DNA of 64,000 nt from Cetobacterium ceti (GCF_900167275.1 NZ_FUWX01000010.1:62001-126000), one strand, 5' to 3'. Shown: positions 43,682 through 52,074, numbered from the stretch's first letter. Notes: generated from the letters alone by a model not told the origin. Program-made: numbers and translations.

Positions 43682-44767
43682 TTATTTTTCTATTAACTTA
43701 AATTTTTGCCAAGGTTTTATTCTATCTAATAAATATATATACTCTTCTTTAATTTTTCCAACAACATTTGTTTTTCCACTATTTTTCATATCCTTTAAAG
43801 CTATCTGCATCTCTCCTGCATAATGACCATATAAAGACGACTCTATTAAAATATCTCCTTTTTTTATCACTTCAGGACTATTAAATAGTTTAAATTCCAA
43901 CCCTTTATATTTTACTCTAGGTTGTGTAGATCTTATTACATATTCACTTATATCTCCTCTATTAAAATGTAATTCATCTAAAACGATTTTCTTCTCTATT
44001 GTAGGAATATTATTTTCTAAATTAACTTCTAATTCCAACAAACTTCTATTTATATTTGCCAAAGAGCTTAATTCTTCTTCTGAAGCAAAACAATTAGATA
44101 TAATTACACAATCAATCCCTTCTGAAAATAAATCTCTTCCTTGAATTTCTATAGCTAAATCTCTATGCTCTTCTAAAGTACATAATCCATCATCCACGGG
44201 CCAAGGACCAAAAGTTCCACTCTTTGCGTTAACAAAAGCTGCTGTAGTTAAAGAATATCTTTTAAATCTTTTTGTACAATTTCTAAATTGTTCCCTTGAA
44301 AGTCCTGTATATCTATGGGGATAAAAATTATGACATCCTAATAATTTATCTGTGTTTGGAATAAAATCCATTATTGTATCAACATAATTAGTATTATTAC
44401 TCATATTTATTTCGATAGCTAAATCGTATTTATTAAACGTCATTAAACTTTCTTCGTTTCCAGTAAATCCTACATCTAATCTAACTCCATAAGCTCCTAT
44501 ATCATGGAAAAATCTTAAATCATCATAAGATATTTCTAAATCATTAAAAATATTAGGGGCTACATCTACTATAACTTTCATCCCAAAGCTATTTGCATAT
44601 TCTATTGTTTCTTTAAACTCTTTTAATATTAGTTCCTTATCTCCTTGAACTGATAATAAACAAGTAAATATTCTAGTATAGCCATATTTTGCAGCTAATT
44701 TTATATATTCCTTATTCTCTTCTATAGTTCCATGGAAAGGATAAATAGAAATTCCTATCTCTCTCAA
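43682..44767 (-). CDS. mupG: MupG-family (DUF871) 6-phospho-glycosidase
   Basis: A 361-residue DUF871 protein. S. aureus MupG cleaves 6-phospho-MurNAc-GlcNAc; the family joins a TIM barrel (about 1-240) to a small C-terminal beta domain. Motifs: GISIYPFHG at the N terminus, VIVDVAPNIF, GVRLDVGF, CHNFYPHRYTGL. The TTG start at 44767 has GAGGAGG just upstream; further upstream is the promoter, so longer readings are excluded. Cytoplasmic hydrolysis of the disaccharide phosphate delivered by the adjacent PTS is likely; MurNAc-GlcNAc is a candidate but not proven. Confidence 0.83.
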   Translation of the reverse strand: MREIGISIYPFHGTIEENKEYIKLAAKYGYTRIFTCLLSVQGDKELILKEFKETIEYANSFGMKVIVDVAPNIFNDLEISYDDLRFFHDIGAYGVRLDVGFTGNEESLMTFNKYDLAIEINMSNNTNYVDTIMDFIPNTDKLLGCHNFYPHRYTGLSREQFRNCTKRFKRYSLTTAAFVNAKSGTFGPWPVDDGLCTLEEHRDLAIEIQGRDLFSEGIDCVIISNCFASEEELSSLANINRSLLELEVNLENNIPTIEKKIVLDELHFNRGDISEYVIRSTQPRVKYKGLEFKLFNSPEVIKKGDILIESSLYGHYAGEMQIALKDMKNSGKTNVVGKIKEEYIYLLDRIKPWQKFKLIEK

Positions 44768-44798
44768 TTTTTCCTCCTCAAAATATTTTCTTAAATTT

Positions 44799-44826
44799 AT
44801 TATACAAGATTTTTCACTAATGTCAA
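44799..44826 (-). promoter_or_regulatory. Promoter for mupG-IIA operon
   Basis: On the minus strand TTGACA (44826-44821), 16-nt spacer, TATAAT (44804-44799). Confidence 0.72.
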
Positions 44827-44929
44827 TCGTTAAACAGACAGAATGTTCTCTTATCAAATGATCGTTATGTTTTTATCTGATTTTACTTATACAAATAAAA
44901 AATAAAAAAATAGAGTATAATTATATACT

Positions 44930-46069
44930 CTATTTTTCGTCTTGTTTTTTATATATTTTTATTATTCCTTCTTTTGTTTCACTATGATATAATGCTTCTA
45001 TTTTAAAATTTTCATCTTTATATTTTAATATTTCATCTGCTTTTAATTTATGTAAGATTTTTAAAAAATGATAATTATAATAAAATTTACATTTTAATAA
45101 TTCTTTATAAATTCTAGATTCAAAAATAAATAAATGTGAAAATTTATCACTTATTTCTTGTACCAATAAATAATTCTCATTTTTCATTTTGCTTTTATTA
45201 TATAAATCTTCTTCTAGTCCTTTTTTTATATGTTCATCCAAAGGTGAACTATGATTTTCTAAAATATATTCTAAATTATTTTTCACATATTCAAACCCAT
45301 TATTTATTATACTTTTTTCTATTAATTTTGTTACACTTACAAAAGAAGTTACTTTATTTATTAACTTATTTACAAGTTTATCAGTCTCTAAAGAAATATT
45401 ATTAAATTTTTTATGATAAAAGGTAAATTTCAACTCTTTTATTTTACTAGTTATACCTGCACTTTTTTTTATTTTTTCATATTGAATTGAATAATCTGTT
45501 AATTTATTAATATCTTCTATAATTGGTTTTATCACAGCCTTTTCAAAATCATAAAATCTTTCGTAATTATCTATATCTATTCCTATCATTTTCTTAAAAA
45601 TATCAATTTCTTTAATAAAACTACCTTTACTCTTATTTTTTAAAATTTCTAAATAAATAGAATTACTTCCTTTTTCTTTAAATAAAACTGTAGATAAAAT
45701 ATTTATTTCTCCAAAAATATTTTTCTCTTTAATAAACTCTATAGCTTTGGAAAGATAAAATTTATAATTATTCTCAACTTTAATATAAAAATCAACAAAT
45801 GGAAAAGAGGCAAAATAAACTTCCTTATTATTTTCAAAAACTGTAATGTTTATTCTTTTTTTTACAAATTTTTCTAAAAATCCTTCGAGATCTTCTTTGC
45901 TTCCAATAATTCCATATATTTCATCTAATGTATATTCTACAACTGTATCTTTATTTTTTATTTTAGAATTTTCTATAGATTCTAAAAAACTTTTTTCTTT
46001 CTTAGTTATTTTTTTTTCTGGAATTATAGTAATATCATTTTTTTCAATATCAAATTTAAAATTTTCCAA
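44930..46069 (-). CDS. Rep_3-family plasmid-type replication initiator protein
   Basis: A 379-residue protein with the two-winged-helix architecture of Rep_3 (RepE/Pi-like) initiators. WH1 is about 1-130; WH2 is about 150-220 with YERFYDFEKAVIKPIIEDIN and IQYEKIKKSAGITSKIKELKF, the family hallmark. A long helical C-terminal extension (about 225-365) is not part of the usual core. TTG start after AGGGGGG. No partition, mobilisation or relaxase genes are near. It sits inside a PTS locus with 16-bp repeats upstream, so it may be a domesticated regulator or a relic of plasmid integration. Confidence 0.8.
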   Translation of the reverse strand: MENFKFDIEKNDITIIPEKKITKKEKSFLESIENSKIKNKDTVVEYTLDEIYGIIGSKEDLEGFLEKFVKKRINITVFENNKEVYFASFPFVDFYIKVENNYKFYLSKAIEFIKEKNIFGEINILSTVLFKEKGSNSIYLEILKNKSKGSFIKEIDIFKKMIGIDIDNYERFYDFEKAVIKPIIEDINKLTDYSIQYEKIKKSAGITSKIKELKFTFYHKKFNNISLETDKLVNKLINKVTSFVSVTKLIEKSIINNGFEYVKNNLEYILENHSSPLDEHIKKGLEEDLYNKSKMKNENYLLVQEISDKFSHLFIFESRIYKELLKCKFYYNYHFLKILHKLKADEILKYKDENFKIEALYHSETKEGIIKIYKKQDEK

Positions 46070-46083
46070 ATTTCCCCCCTATA

Positions 46084-46263
46084 TTTAGACGAATTTTTAA
46101 TAAATAAATAAATAAATAATTTTTTTTGTAAATTTTATTAAATTTACTCTTATTTTTAGACGAATTTTTATTTTAACTTTATTCAACATACATAATTCTA
46201 CATTGATTTACTTATTTTTTCAAGATTATTTTCTTGCTATTCTTTTGTTTTACACGAATTTTA
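46084..46263. repeat. Iteron-like direct repeats upstream of Rep_3 gene
   Basis: TTTAGACGAATTTTTA occurs exactly at 46084-46099 and 46155-46170. A degenerate copy TTTACACGAATTTTA is at 46249-46263. The first is 15 bp before the Rep_3 start; the third is 18 bp upstream of the -35 box of the PTS IIB operon. Between them is a tetranucleotide run (TAAA repeated about five times, 46100-46119). The set could be Rep-binding sites. Confidence 0.65.
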
Positions 46264-46322
46264 TTCATTTTTTGCATAATTTGACTTTAAAAAGAACATA
46301 AGTTACTATAGTAGCAAGAAAA
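46229..46322 (+). promoter_or_regulatory. PTS IIB-porin-IIC promoter with flanking inverted repeat
   Basis: TTGACT (46281-46286), 17 nt, TACTAT (46304-46309). TTTTCTTGCTA (46229-46239) and TAGCAAGAAAA (46312-46322) are perfect 11-bp inverted copies flanking the promoter, 83 bp centre to centre, close to eight helical turns. A short palindrome TACTATAGTA overlaps the -10 box. Confidence 0.6.
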
Positions 46323-46356
46323 ATAAATCATAATCGTAAAGGAGAAATAAATTATT

Positions 46357-46656
46357 ATGAAAAAAATATTATTATTATGTTCTGCTGGAATGTCAACAAG
46401 TATGGTTGTTAAAAAAATGGAAGCTGCTGCTGCTGCTGAAAATATAGAAGTAAAAATAGATGCTGTAGGTCTAGAGCAATTCCATGAATTATTATCTCAA
46501 TATGATGTATTCCTTTTAGGACCACAAGTAAGATTTAAAAAACCTGAATTAGCACCAATTGCTGCTGCTGCTGGAAAACCTTTAGAAGTAATTGATACTA
46601 TGGCTTACGGAACTCTAAATGGTAAAAAGATTTTAGATTTTGCTTTAAGTTTATAA
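46357..46656 (+). CDS. PTS lactose/cellobiose-family IIB component
   Basis: A 99-residue EIIB with the phosphorylated Cys8 in the loop LLLCSAGMSTSMVV. It passes phosphate from the IIA protein (at 43304) to the sugar during import by IIC (at 47852). RBS AAAGGAG. It is the first gene of a IIB-porin-IIC operon. Confidence 0.94.
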   Translation: MKKILLLCSAGMSTSMVVKKMEAAAAAENIEVKIDAVGLEQFHELLSQYDVFLLGPQVRFKKPELAPIAAAAGKPLEVIDTMAYGTLNGKKILDFALSL

Positions 46657-46704
46657 TTTTTAACTAACTATTAAATATCTTAAAACTTAGGAGGATCAAC
46701 CTTT

Positions 46705-47742
46705 ATGAAAAAATCATTATATTTTTTATCTGCATTAACTTTATTAACAACAACAGCTTTTGCAAATGCTGAAATTAAAGAAGAAACTGTAAATACTGAA
46801 ACTGAAGTTATGTCTACAGTTGAGGTTCCTACTTCTACTTGGTCTTTTACAGGAAGAACTTATTTAGAATTTGAAGATTTTGATAATAATGCTACTATTA
46901 ATAGAGGAAATAAAGAAGGAGTTATGAATAAATTAGGTTCTGGATCCGATGGAACTTTCTGGGGAACTGGAATTTCAGCTTCTAAAGATAAATTAACATT
47001 AGACTTAAATGTTGAAAGAAGATATTTTGGAGATTTAAACAGTTCTCTAGGTGGCTCAAAAAGTGATACTACTAGAGTAGATTATAAAGTTAGATATCAA
47101 TTGCTTCCAAAACAAGGTTTTCATGTTAAATATAGAAATGACAAAAATAATGGTAGCAGAAGAGATAGAATCGAGTTAGGAACAGACTTTAATTATTTCG
47201 ATAATCTATTAGCTGGTTGGTTAGTTGTAGGTCATGATAAAGATAAGACTTATTCTTCTTATGACGCAACAGGAAAATATACTCCATCAAAATCATCTAC
47301 AGGAACTTATTGGGAAGGAGATTTCGGACCTACATTTAAATTGTCTGAAAAACTATCTTTAAATCCTACTTTATATACTACTGGAGAATTTTATGATAGT
47401 TACGAAATGGTTGAAACTCAATTGAGAATAATGGTTCCTTATCAAGTAAATGAAAAGTTAACAGTTATGCCTAGAATTAGATTAACTCTAGATAGAACTC
47501 AAGATTCTAAAGATTCTAATGGAAAATGGTGTACTGACTATGAGCAAAAATTAGGAGATAAAATAAGATACGAATTATTAGCTAACTATATTATCAATGA
47601 GAACCTATCTACTTTTATGGGAATCGCTTATGAAGATGGAAAAAGAGATTTCAAAAATTCAGATAGATTTGGCGAAGGTGAAAATGGTAAAAAAGATGTA
47701 TCTTTAATCTGGACTTATGTAGGTCTTAACTACAAATTCTAA
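46705..47742 (+). CDS. Outer-membrane beta-barrel channel encoded within a PTS operon
   Basis: A 345-residue protein with a signal peptide (MKKSLYFLSALTLLTTTAFA) and amphipathic alternating strands (VDYKVRYQLLP, FHVKYRNDKN, VMPRIRLTLDR). It ends in VGLNYKF, the aromatic C-terminal signature for outer-membrane assembly. Its position between IIB and IIC suggests a diffusion channel for the same oligosaccharide, as ChiP and KdgM do in other bacteria (inference). RBS AGGAGG. A GC-rich hairpin follows. Confidence 0.83.
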   Translation: MKKSLYFLSALTLLTTTAFANAEIKEETVNTETEVMSTVEVPTSTWSFTGRTYLEFEDFDNNATINRGNKEGVMNKLGSGSDGTFWGTGISASKDKLTLDLNVERRYFGDLNSSLGGSKSDTTRVDYKVRYQLLPKQGFHVKYRNDKNNGSRRDRIELGTDFNYFDNLLAGWLVVGHDKDKTYSSYDATGKYTPSKSSTGTYWEGDFGPTFKLSEKLSLNPTLYTTGEFYDSYEMVETQLRIMVPYQVNEKLTVMPRIRLTLDRTQDSKDSNGKWCTDYEQKLGDKIRYELLANYIINENLSTFMGIAYEDGKRDFKNSDRFGEGENGKKDVSLIWTYVGLNYKF

Positions 47743-47753
47743 TATAATTTTAT

Positions 47754-47788
47754 GGGGAGGGGATATTTTCCCTCCACCCCTTTCTATA
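47754..47788 (+). terminator. GC-rich hairpin between porin and IIC genes
   Basis: GGGGAGGG (47754-47761) pairs with CCCTCCACCCC (47770-47780) with one bulged A, followed by TTTCTATA. The T-tract is weak, so it may act as a partial terminator or RNA stabiliser that sets porin above IIC expression. Confidence 0.5.
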
Positions 47789-47851
47789 CTATAGGAATTT
47801 TCTAAGTTATATCATATAGTAAATATAGAAATTAAAACGGAGGAATGATTT

Positions 47852-49177
47852 ATGGAAAAATTTATGAATTTAATCGAACAAAAATTAATGCCTGTTGCTG
47901 CTAAAATCGGACAGAATAGATATTTAAATTCTATTAAAGATGGTTTTGTATATACAATGCCCTTTTTAATAATAGGATCTTTTATTCTTTTAATAGTTAA
48001 TTTGCCTTTTACCGATCCAAATACAGTTTTATATATGGAATGGTATGCGAAATTAATGGCTTCTTATAAAGCTGCTCTTGTACAACCATTTTATGTTAGT
48101 ATGGGAGTAATGTCATTATTTGTAGCGTACGGAATAGGTATGTCTTTGGCTAATCATTATAAGCTTAATGGAGTTACTGGTGGATTTTTATCATTATATG
48201 CTTTTATGTTAACTTCTGCTAAATTAGATTGGCTCCCTGTTGGACAAGCTGAAGGGGCAGCTAAACTATTTTTAATTCCACAAGGTGGATGGATGCCTGT
48301 AATGGATGCTAGATATCTAGATGCTAAAGGATTATTTACAGCTATTATCGGTGGTATTATTGCTATTGAAATTTTTAGAATATTAGTACAGAAAAAATTT
48401 GTTATAAAATTACCTGATTCTGTACCTCCTGCAATTGCAAAATCATTTGAATTATTAATTCCAATTGTAGTAGTAACAATTTTATTCCATGCATTTAGTA
48501 TCTTTGTTCAAAGTAAATTAAGTTTAATGATTCCAGAGCTTATTATGAAGGGATTTGCACCTTTATTACATATGTCAGATTCATTACCTTCAGTATTATT
48601 AATTATAATGGTAACTCATATTTTATGGTTTGCTGGATTACATGGAACAAATATTGTTATAGCAATTGTTAATGCTATTTCTCTATCAAACTTAGCTGCT
48701 AACCAAGCTGCATTACAAGCTGGTCAAACTTTACCTAAAATATTTGCTGGTGGATTTTTAGATGCTTACGTATATATTGGTGGAGCAGGTGCAACTTTAG
48801 GATTAGCTATGGCAATGGTTAGAAGTAAAAATGAACATATTAAATCAATCGGTAAGTTATCTATAATTCCAAGTATATTTAATATAAATGAACCTATTAT
48901 GTTCGGATCTCCTATTGTTATGAACCCGTTATTATTAATACCTTTTATTGGTATTCCAATGTTAAATGCAACTATTGCATGGATTGCTACAAAATATGGG
49001 ATTGTTGAAAAAGTTGTTTCTTTAGTACCATGGACAACTCCAGGTCCAATAGGAGCTTTACTTTCTACAAATTTTAGTTTAACAGCATTCTTATTAAGTT
49101 TTGCTTTAGTTTTCTTATCATTCATAATTTATACTCCATTTTTAAGAGTATATGAAAAATCATTAGGAGAAGAATAA
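47852..49177 (+). CDS. PTS lactose/cellobiose-family IIC permease
   Basis: A 441-residue membrane-embedded EIIC of the Lac/Cel family with about ten helices. Motifs: MNLIEQKLMPVAAKIGQNRYLNSIKDGF at the N terminus (starting MEKFMN), the glycine-rich GLHGTNIVIAIVNAI and INEPIMFGSPIVMNP, which includes the conserved substrate-site glutamate. RBS CGGAGGA. It is the last gene of the operon, followed by a terminator. Confidence 0.94.
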   Translation: MEKFMNLIEQKLMPVAAKIGQNRYLNSIKDGFVYTMPFLIIGSFILLIVNLPFTDPNTVLYMEWYAKLMASYKAALVQPFYVSMGVMSLFVAYGIGMSLANHYKLNGVTGGFLSLYAFMLTSAKLDWLPVGQAEGAAKLFLIPQGGWMPVMDARYLDAKGLFTAIIGGIIAIEIFRILVQKKFVIKLPDSVPPAIAKSFELLIPIVVVTILFHAFSIFVQSKLSLMIPELIMKGFAPLLHMSDSLPSVLLIIMVTHILWFAGLHGTNIVIAIVNAISLSNLAANQAALQAGQTLPKIFAGGFLDAYVYIGGAGATLGLAMAMVRSKNEHIKSIGKLSIIPSIFNINEPIMFGSPIVMNPLLLIPFIGIPMLNATIAWIATKYGIVEKVVSLVPWTTPGPIGALLSTNFSLTAFLLSFALVFLSFIIYTPFLRVYEKSLGEE

Positions 49178-49183
49178 AAAAAT

Positions 49184-49216
49184 GGGATTATCTTTTTAGA
49201 TAGTCCCTTTTCTTTT
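49184..49216 (+). terminator. Intrinsic terminator after PTS IIC
   Basis: Stem GGGATTATCT / AGATAGTCCC (49184-49193 with 49198-49207, one G-U), TTTT loop, T-rich tract. Confidence 0.82.
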
Positions 49217-49223
49217 ATTAATT

Positions 49224-50090
49224 TTATTTTTTATTTTTAATACTAAGAAAATTTAAGAACCCTGATCCGATTATTATTAAGGCTCCTATAACAGAATATA
49301 TATCTGGAATTTGATCCCATATAAAAATTCCATAAATTCCAGCAAAAACTATATTTAAATATTGATAAATAGAAACTTCACTTGGTGGTGCTACTTTATA
49401 TGCCATTGTTAAAAACATTTGTCCCATAGCTGAGCAAAGACCTACTGCTCCTAATAAAATTAACTGATAATAAGTAGGCATTTTAAATCCATATACAAAC
49501 ATAGGAATTATCATAAATATTCCCGAATAAATAGAAAACCAAAATACAATATTTTTAGGATTATCCATTGTTCTCAAATGTCTTACATAAGTATAGGCTG
49601 CTCCTGCAAATAAAGAGGAAGCTAGTCCTAATAAAGAATAAATCACTTGGAAGTCCATTTTAGGTTTAATAACTAAAATAGCTCCAATGAAAATCATAAA
49701 TAAATAAATTAATCCTTCCTTAGAAGGTTTCTCTTTTAAAAATATCCAAGCTAAAATTATTACCCAAAAAGGTGATATATTATTTAATAATACTGCATTA
49801 GCTAAGTTTATTTTACTAATTGCGAAAAAATAAAGGGCAGCTCCTATCACTCCAAATAAAGATCTTAAAAATAATAACTTTTTCCCTTTTGGACTTCGTC
49901 CACCTAAAGAAATTTGATTTTTATCTCCACAGCTTATATAAATAAGTATACCTGCTATTATCCCTCTAAAAAATAAAATTTGAAATGTAGAAAATTGATA
50001 AACACTAAGCGCCTTAGTAAAACTACCCATAGTTGCAAAGGAAAGCGCTGAAAGACTCATAAATAATGGGCCCTTTACTTTACTATTCAT
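49224..50090 (-). CDS. EamA/DMT family transporter
   Basis: A 288-residue ten-helix membrane protein with two EamA repeats (each about 140 residues; SALSFATMGSFTKAL and SLASSLFAGAAYTYVRHL). The motif NAVLLNNISPFWVIILAWIFLKEKP is typical of the drug/metabolite exporter superfamily. Substrate unknown. GGGGGAA ribosome site before the ATG; terminator shared with PTS IIC. Confidence 0.87.
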   Translation of the reverse strand: MNSKVKGPLFMSLSALSFATMGSFTKALSVYQFSTFQILFFRGIIAGILIYISCGDKNQISLGGRSPKGKKLLFLRSLFGVIGAALYFFAISKINLANAVLLNNISPFWVIILAWIFLKEKPSKEGLIYLFMIFIGAILVIKPKMDFQVIYSLLGLASSLFAGAAYTYVRHLRTMDNPKNIVFWFSIYSGIFMIIPMFVYGFKMPTYYQLILLGAVGLCSAMGQMFLTMAYKVAPPSEVSIYQYLNIVFAGIYGIFIWDQIPDIYSVIGALIIIGSGFLNFLSIKNKK

Positions 50091-50143
50091 AATTTAAGTT
50101 CCCCCTTGTTTTTTCTTATTATAACACTTTAATAAAAAAATTA

Positions 50144-50986
50144 TTATTTATATATTTCTAAAGTTTCTAAAAGAGCTTTTTTCATTTCTTTTCTTAATGA
50201 AATTGGTTCTAAAATTTCTGCTTCTTTCATAAAAGGAGCAAAATATAATTTTGCATTTTCAGAAGCAATTTCAAAATAATAAATATCTCCCTCTTTTCTT
50301 TTTAACTTTGGTCTATAATTTGTTAAACTTTTTAATAAAGTTTCTCCTATAGAAGTTAATCTTACTTTTATAATATTTCCATTTCCTAAAAATGGATCAA
50401 AATTCTTTCTTATATTTTCTATATATTTTTTATCTAAAATTAAAATTTCCTCATTTAAAAGAGTTATAATTTCTAATTCTTTTAATTTAAAATTTTCATA
50501 TTTTTTTAAAGTTTCATTATATGAAAATATAAAATTTTCATCTCCTTGTTCTTCTCTTTTTATAAAATAAGGGTTAATAATATAAATTTCTCCTAAATAT
50601 ATTATTTTCATTTTTTTCTTTTTCAAGATACTTTCTAACAAAATTTCAACTTTATCTTCAAAAATGAATAGTTCTCTTTGATATTTAAATTTAGAAGAAT
50701 ATATTTGAAATAATTCTCTAAAATATTCTGCTTCTATTTCTACATTATTTTCTTTTAAAATGTCATAATATATATTTTCATTCATAACATTTAAATCAAA
50801 TTGGATTATTTTTTTTAAAGATTTATTTTGTTTCTCTAAATTTTCATTCAATTTTATTTCCTTAGAATATTTACATTTCTCTAATAAATAATTACATAAT
50901 CGATTACTATTTATACCAAATTCCTCAGAATCTTTTTTTAAAAGTCTCCATAAATCTTCTGTTACAGTAACTCTAATTTTTTTCAT
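50144..50986 (-). CDS. Ribbon-helix-helix/WYL-domain regulator
   Basis: A 280-residue regulator. The N-terminal ribbon-helix-helix (about 1-42: MKKIRVTVTEDLWRLLKKDS) is followed by a linker, a WYL-type ligand-binding domain (about 125-195: KMKIIYLGEIYIINPYFIKRE) and a C-terminal WCX-like domain. RHH-WYL is a rarer form than HTH-WYL. The start at 50986 was chosen for GGTGGG; an ATG 12 bp upstream lacks a ribosome site. Ligand and targets unknown. Confidence 0.75.
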   Translation of the reverse strand: MKKIRVTVTEDLWRLLKKDSEEFGINSNRLCNYLLEKCKYSKEIKLNENLEKQNKSLKKIIQFDLNVMNENIYYDILKENNVEIEAEYFRELFQIYSSKFKYQRELFIFEDKVEILLESILKKKKMKIIYLGEIYIINPYFIKREEQGDENFIFSYNETLKKYENFKLKELEIITLLNEEILILDKKYIENIRKNFDPFLGNGNIIKVRLTSIGETLLKSLTNYRPKLKRKEGDIYYFEIASENAKLYFAPFMKEAEILEPISLRKEMKKALLETLEIYK

Positions 50987-51021
50987 ATTCCCACCCATTT
51001 TTTAATTTATTATATCATAAA

Positions 51022-51062
51022 AAAAGAAAATCTCCTCTCTAGGTTTCCCTAAAGAAGAGATT
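51022..51062 (-). terminator. Terminator overlapping a small-ORF stop codon
   Basis: On the minus strand AATCTCTTCTTTAGG (51062-51048) pairs with CCTAGAGAGGAGATT (51043-51029) using two G-U pairs around a GAAA loop. It is followed by TTCTTTTTTT. The small ORF's TAA (51063-51061) lies in the first base pairs. Confidence 0.75.
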
Positions 51063-51144
51063 ACTCTTTGCCTATGCTTTTACCAGAAGCACAAACGAAC
51101 TCCATCTTTAATACCATATAATAATTAAATCCTAAGAAGGACAT
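51061..51144 (-). CDS. Possible 27-residue peptide downstream of cysK
   Basis: The 158-bp gap after cysK contains an open frame starting MSFLGFNYYM and ending CASGKSIGKE, closed exactly where a terminator stem begins. No strong Shine-Dalgarno precedes the ATG (only GAATGAG). It could be a leader for the WYL gene downstream, a small protein, or a chance frame in the cysK 3' untranslated region. I do not recognise it. Confidence 0.3.
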   Translation of the reverse strand: MSFLGFNYYMVLKMEFVCASGKSIGKE

Positions 51145-51156
51145 AACTAACTCATT

Positions 51157-52074
51157 CTACACAAATTCAGATAAATATTTTTCACCAGAATCTGTAGATA
51201 AGACTACGATTTTTAATCCTTTATTTTCGTTTTCCTTTGCGAAGTTAACAGCAGCATTAACAACTGCTCCTGTTGAAATACCTGAAAGTATTCCCTCTTC
51301 TCTTGCTAATCTCATTGTATATTCAAAAGCTGCATCATCTTCAGAAACTAAAACTTCATCAGCTAACTCATTATTATATACTGGTGGAATAAATCCTGCA
51401 CTCATTCCCATCCCTTGAATTTTATGAGATCCTATATATCCCTTTGTTAATAAAGGAGAACTACTAGGTTCAACTGAATATGTTTTTATACTAGGTACTT
51501 CTTCTTTTAATCTTTTTGCTGTTCCAGAAAAACTACCTCCTGTTCCTGTTCCTGCAATGAATACATCTAAATTATTATTCATATCTTCTAAAATTTCTAC
51601 AGCTGTTCCATCATAATGTGCTAAAGGATTATTTGGATTCTTAAATTGATCAGGTATAAAATGATTTTCATACTTTTCTTTTAATTCATCCATTTTCATT
51701 AAACATTCTTTCATCCCTTTATGCCCGTCAGTTAAAATAAGCTCTGCTCCATAAGCCTTTAAAAGTTTTTGTCTTTCTATACTCATAGTATCAGGCATTA
51801 TTATAACTAATTTATATTTTTTAACAGCACATATCATTGCTAATGCAATTCCTGTATTTCCACTAGTTGCCTCAATTATAACTGTATCTTTATTTATTAA
51901 GCCTTTTTTTTCTCCATCTTCAATTATCTTAAGAGCGATTCTATCTTTTGTACTTCTCCCTGGATTAGCTCCTTCTAATTTTAGAAAAATTTCATTTCCA
52001 TAAGACTCAATAGAATTTAACTTAACGATAGGTGTTCTCCCGATAGTTTCAATAATAGAATTTTTTATTGCCAT
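51157..52074 (-). CDS. cysK: Cysteine synthase family (O-acetylserine sulfhydrylase-like)
   Basis: A 305-residue PLP beta-elimination/replacement enzyme. Motifs: IGRTPIVKL at the N terminus, the PLP lysine in NPGRSTKDR (usual form NPGGSVKDR), the substrate loop TSGNTG and the phosphate loop GTGTGG. The start at 52074 was chosen after GAGAGGGGAAG. Fusobacteria also use a relative of this enzyme to form lanthionine and H2S from cysteine; sequence alone does not separate these activities. Confidence 0.88.
   Translation of the reverse strand: MAIKNSIIETIGRTPIVKLNSIESYGNEIFLKLEGANPGRSTKDRIALKIIEDGEKKGLINKDTVIIEATSGNTGIALAMICAVKKYKLVIIMPDTMSIERQKLLKAYGAELILTDGHKGMKECLMKMDELKEKYENHFIPDQFKNPNNPLAHYDGTAVEILEDMNNNLDVFIAGTGTGGSFSGTAKRLKEEVPSIKTYSVEPSSSPLLTKGYIGSHKIQGMGMSAGFIPPVYNNELADEVLVSEDDAAFEYTMRLAREEGILSGISTGAVVNAAVNFAKENENKGLKIVVLSTDSGEKYLSEFV

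Noticed and set aside
44768-44857. Thirty-residue N-terminal extension of the MupG-like protein
   Set aside because: It covers the promoter and the GAGGAGG ribosome site; the family begins at the GISIYP segment just after the TTG at 44767.
44930-46069. Calling the region an integrated plasmid or mobile element outright
   Set aside because: No relaxase, partition, integrase, transposase or attachment repeats were found; only the Rep_3 gene and short repeats support it.
46100-46119. Tetranucleotide (TAAA) run as a phase-variation switch or CRISPR-like array
   Set aside because: Only about five short units in AT-rich DNA; no spacer structure and no evidence of length variation.
42372-46293. 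TTGACTTTAAAA at 42372 and 46281 as further copies of the heme-block operator
   Set aside because: They match only the -35 half (TTGACTTT), a frequent -35 context in this genome, and lack the TCAAA arm.
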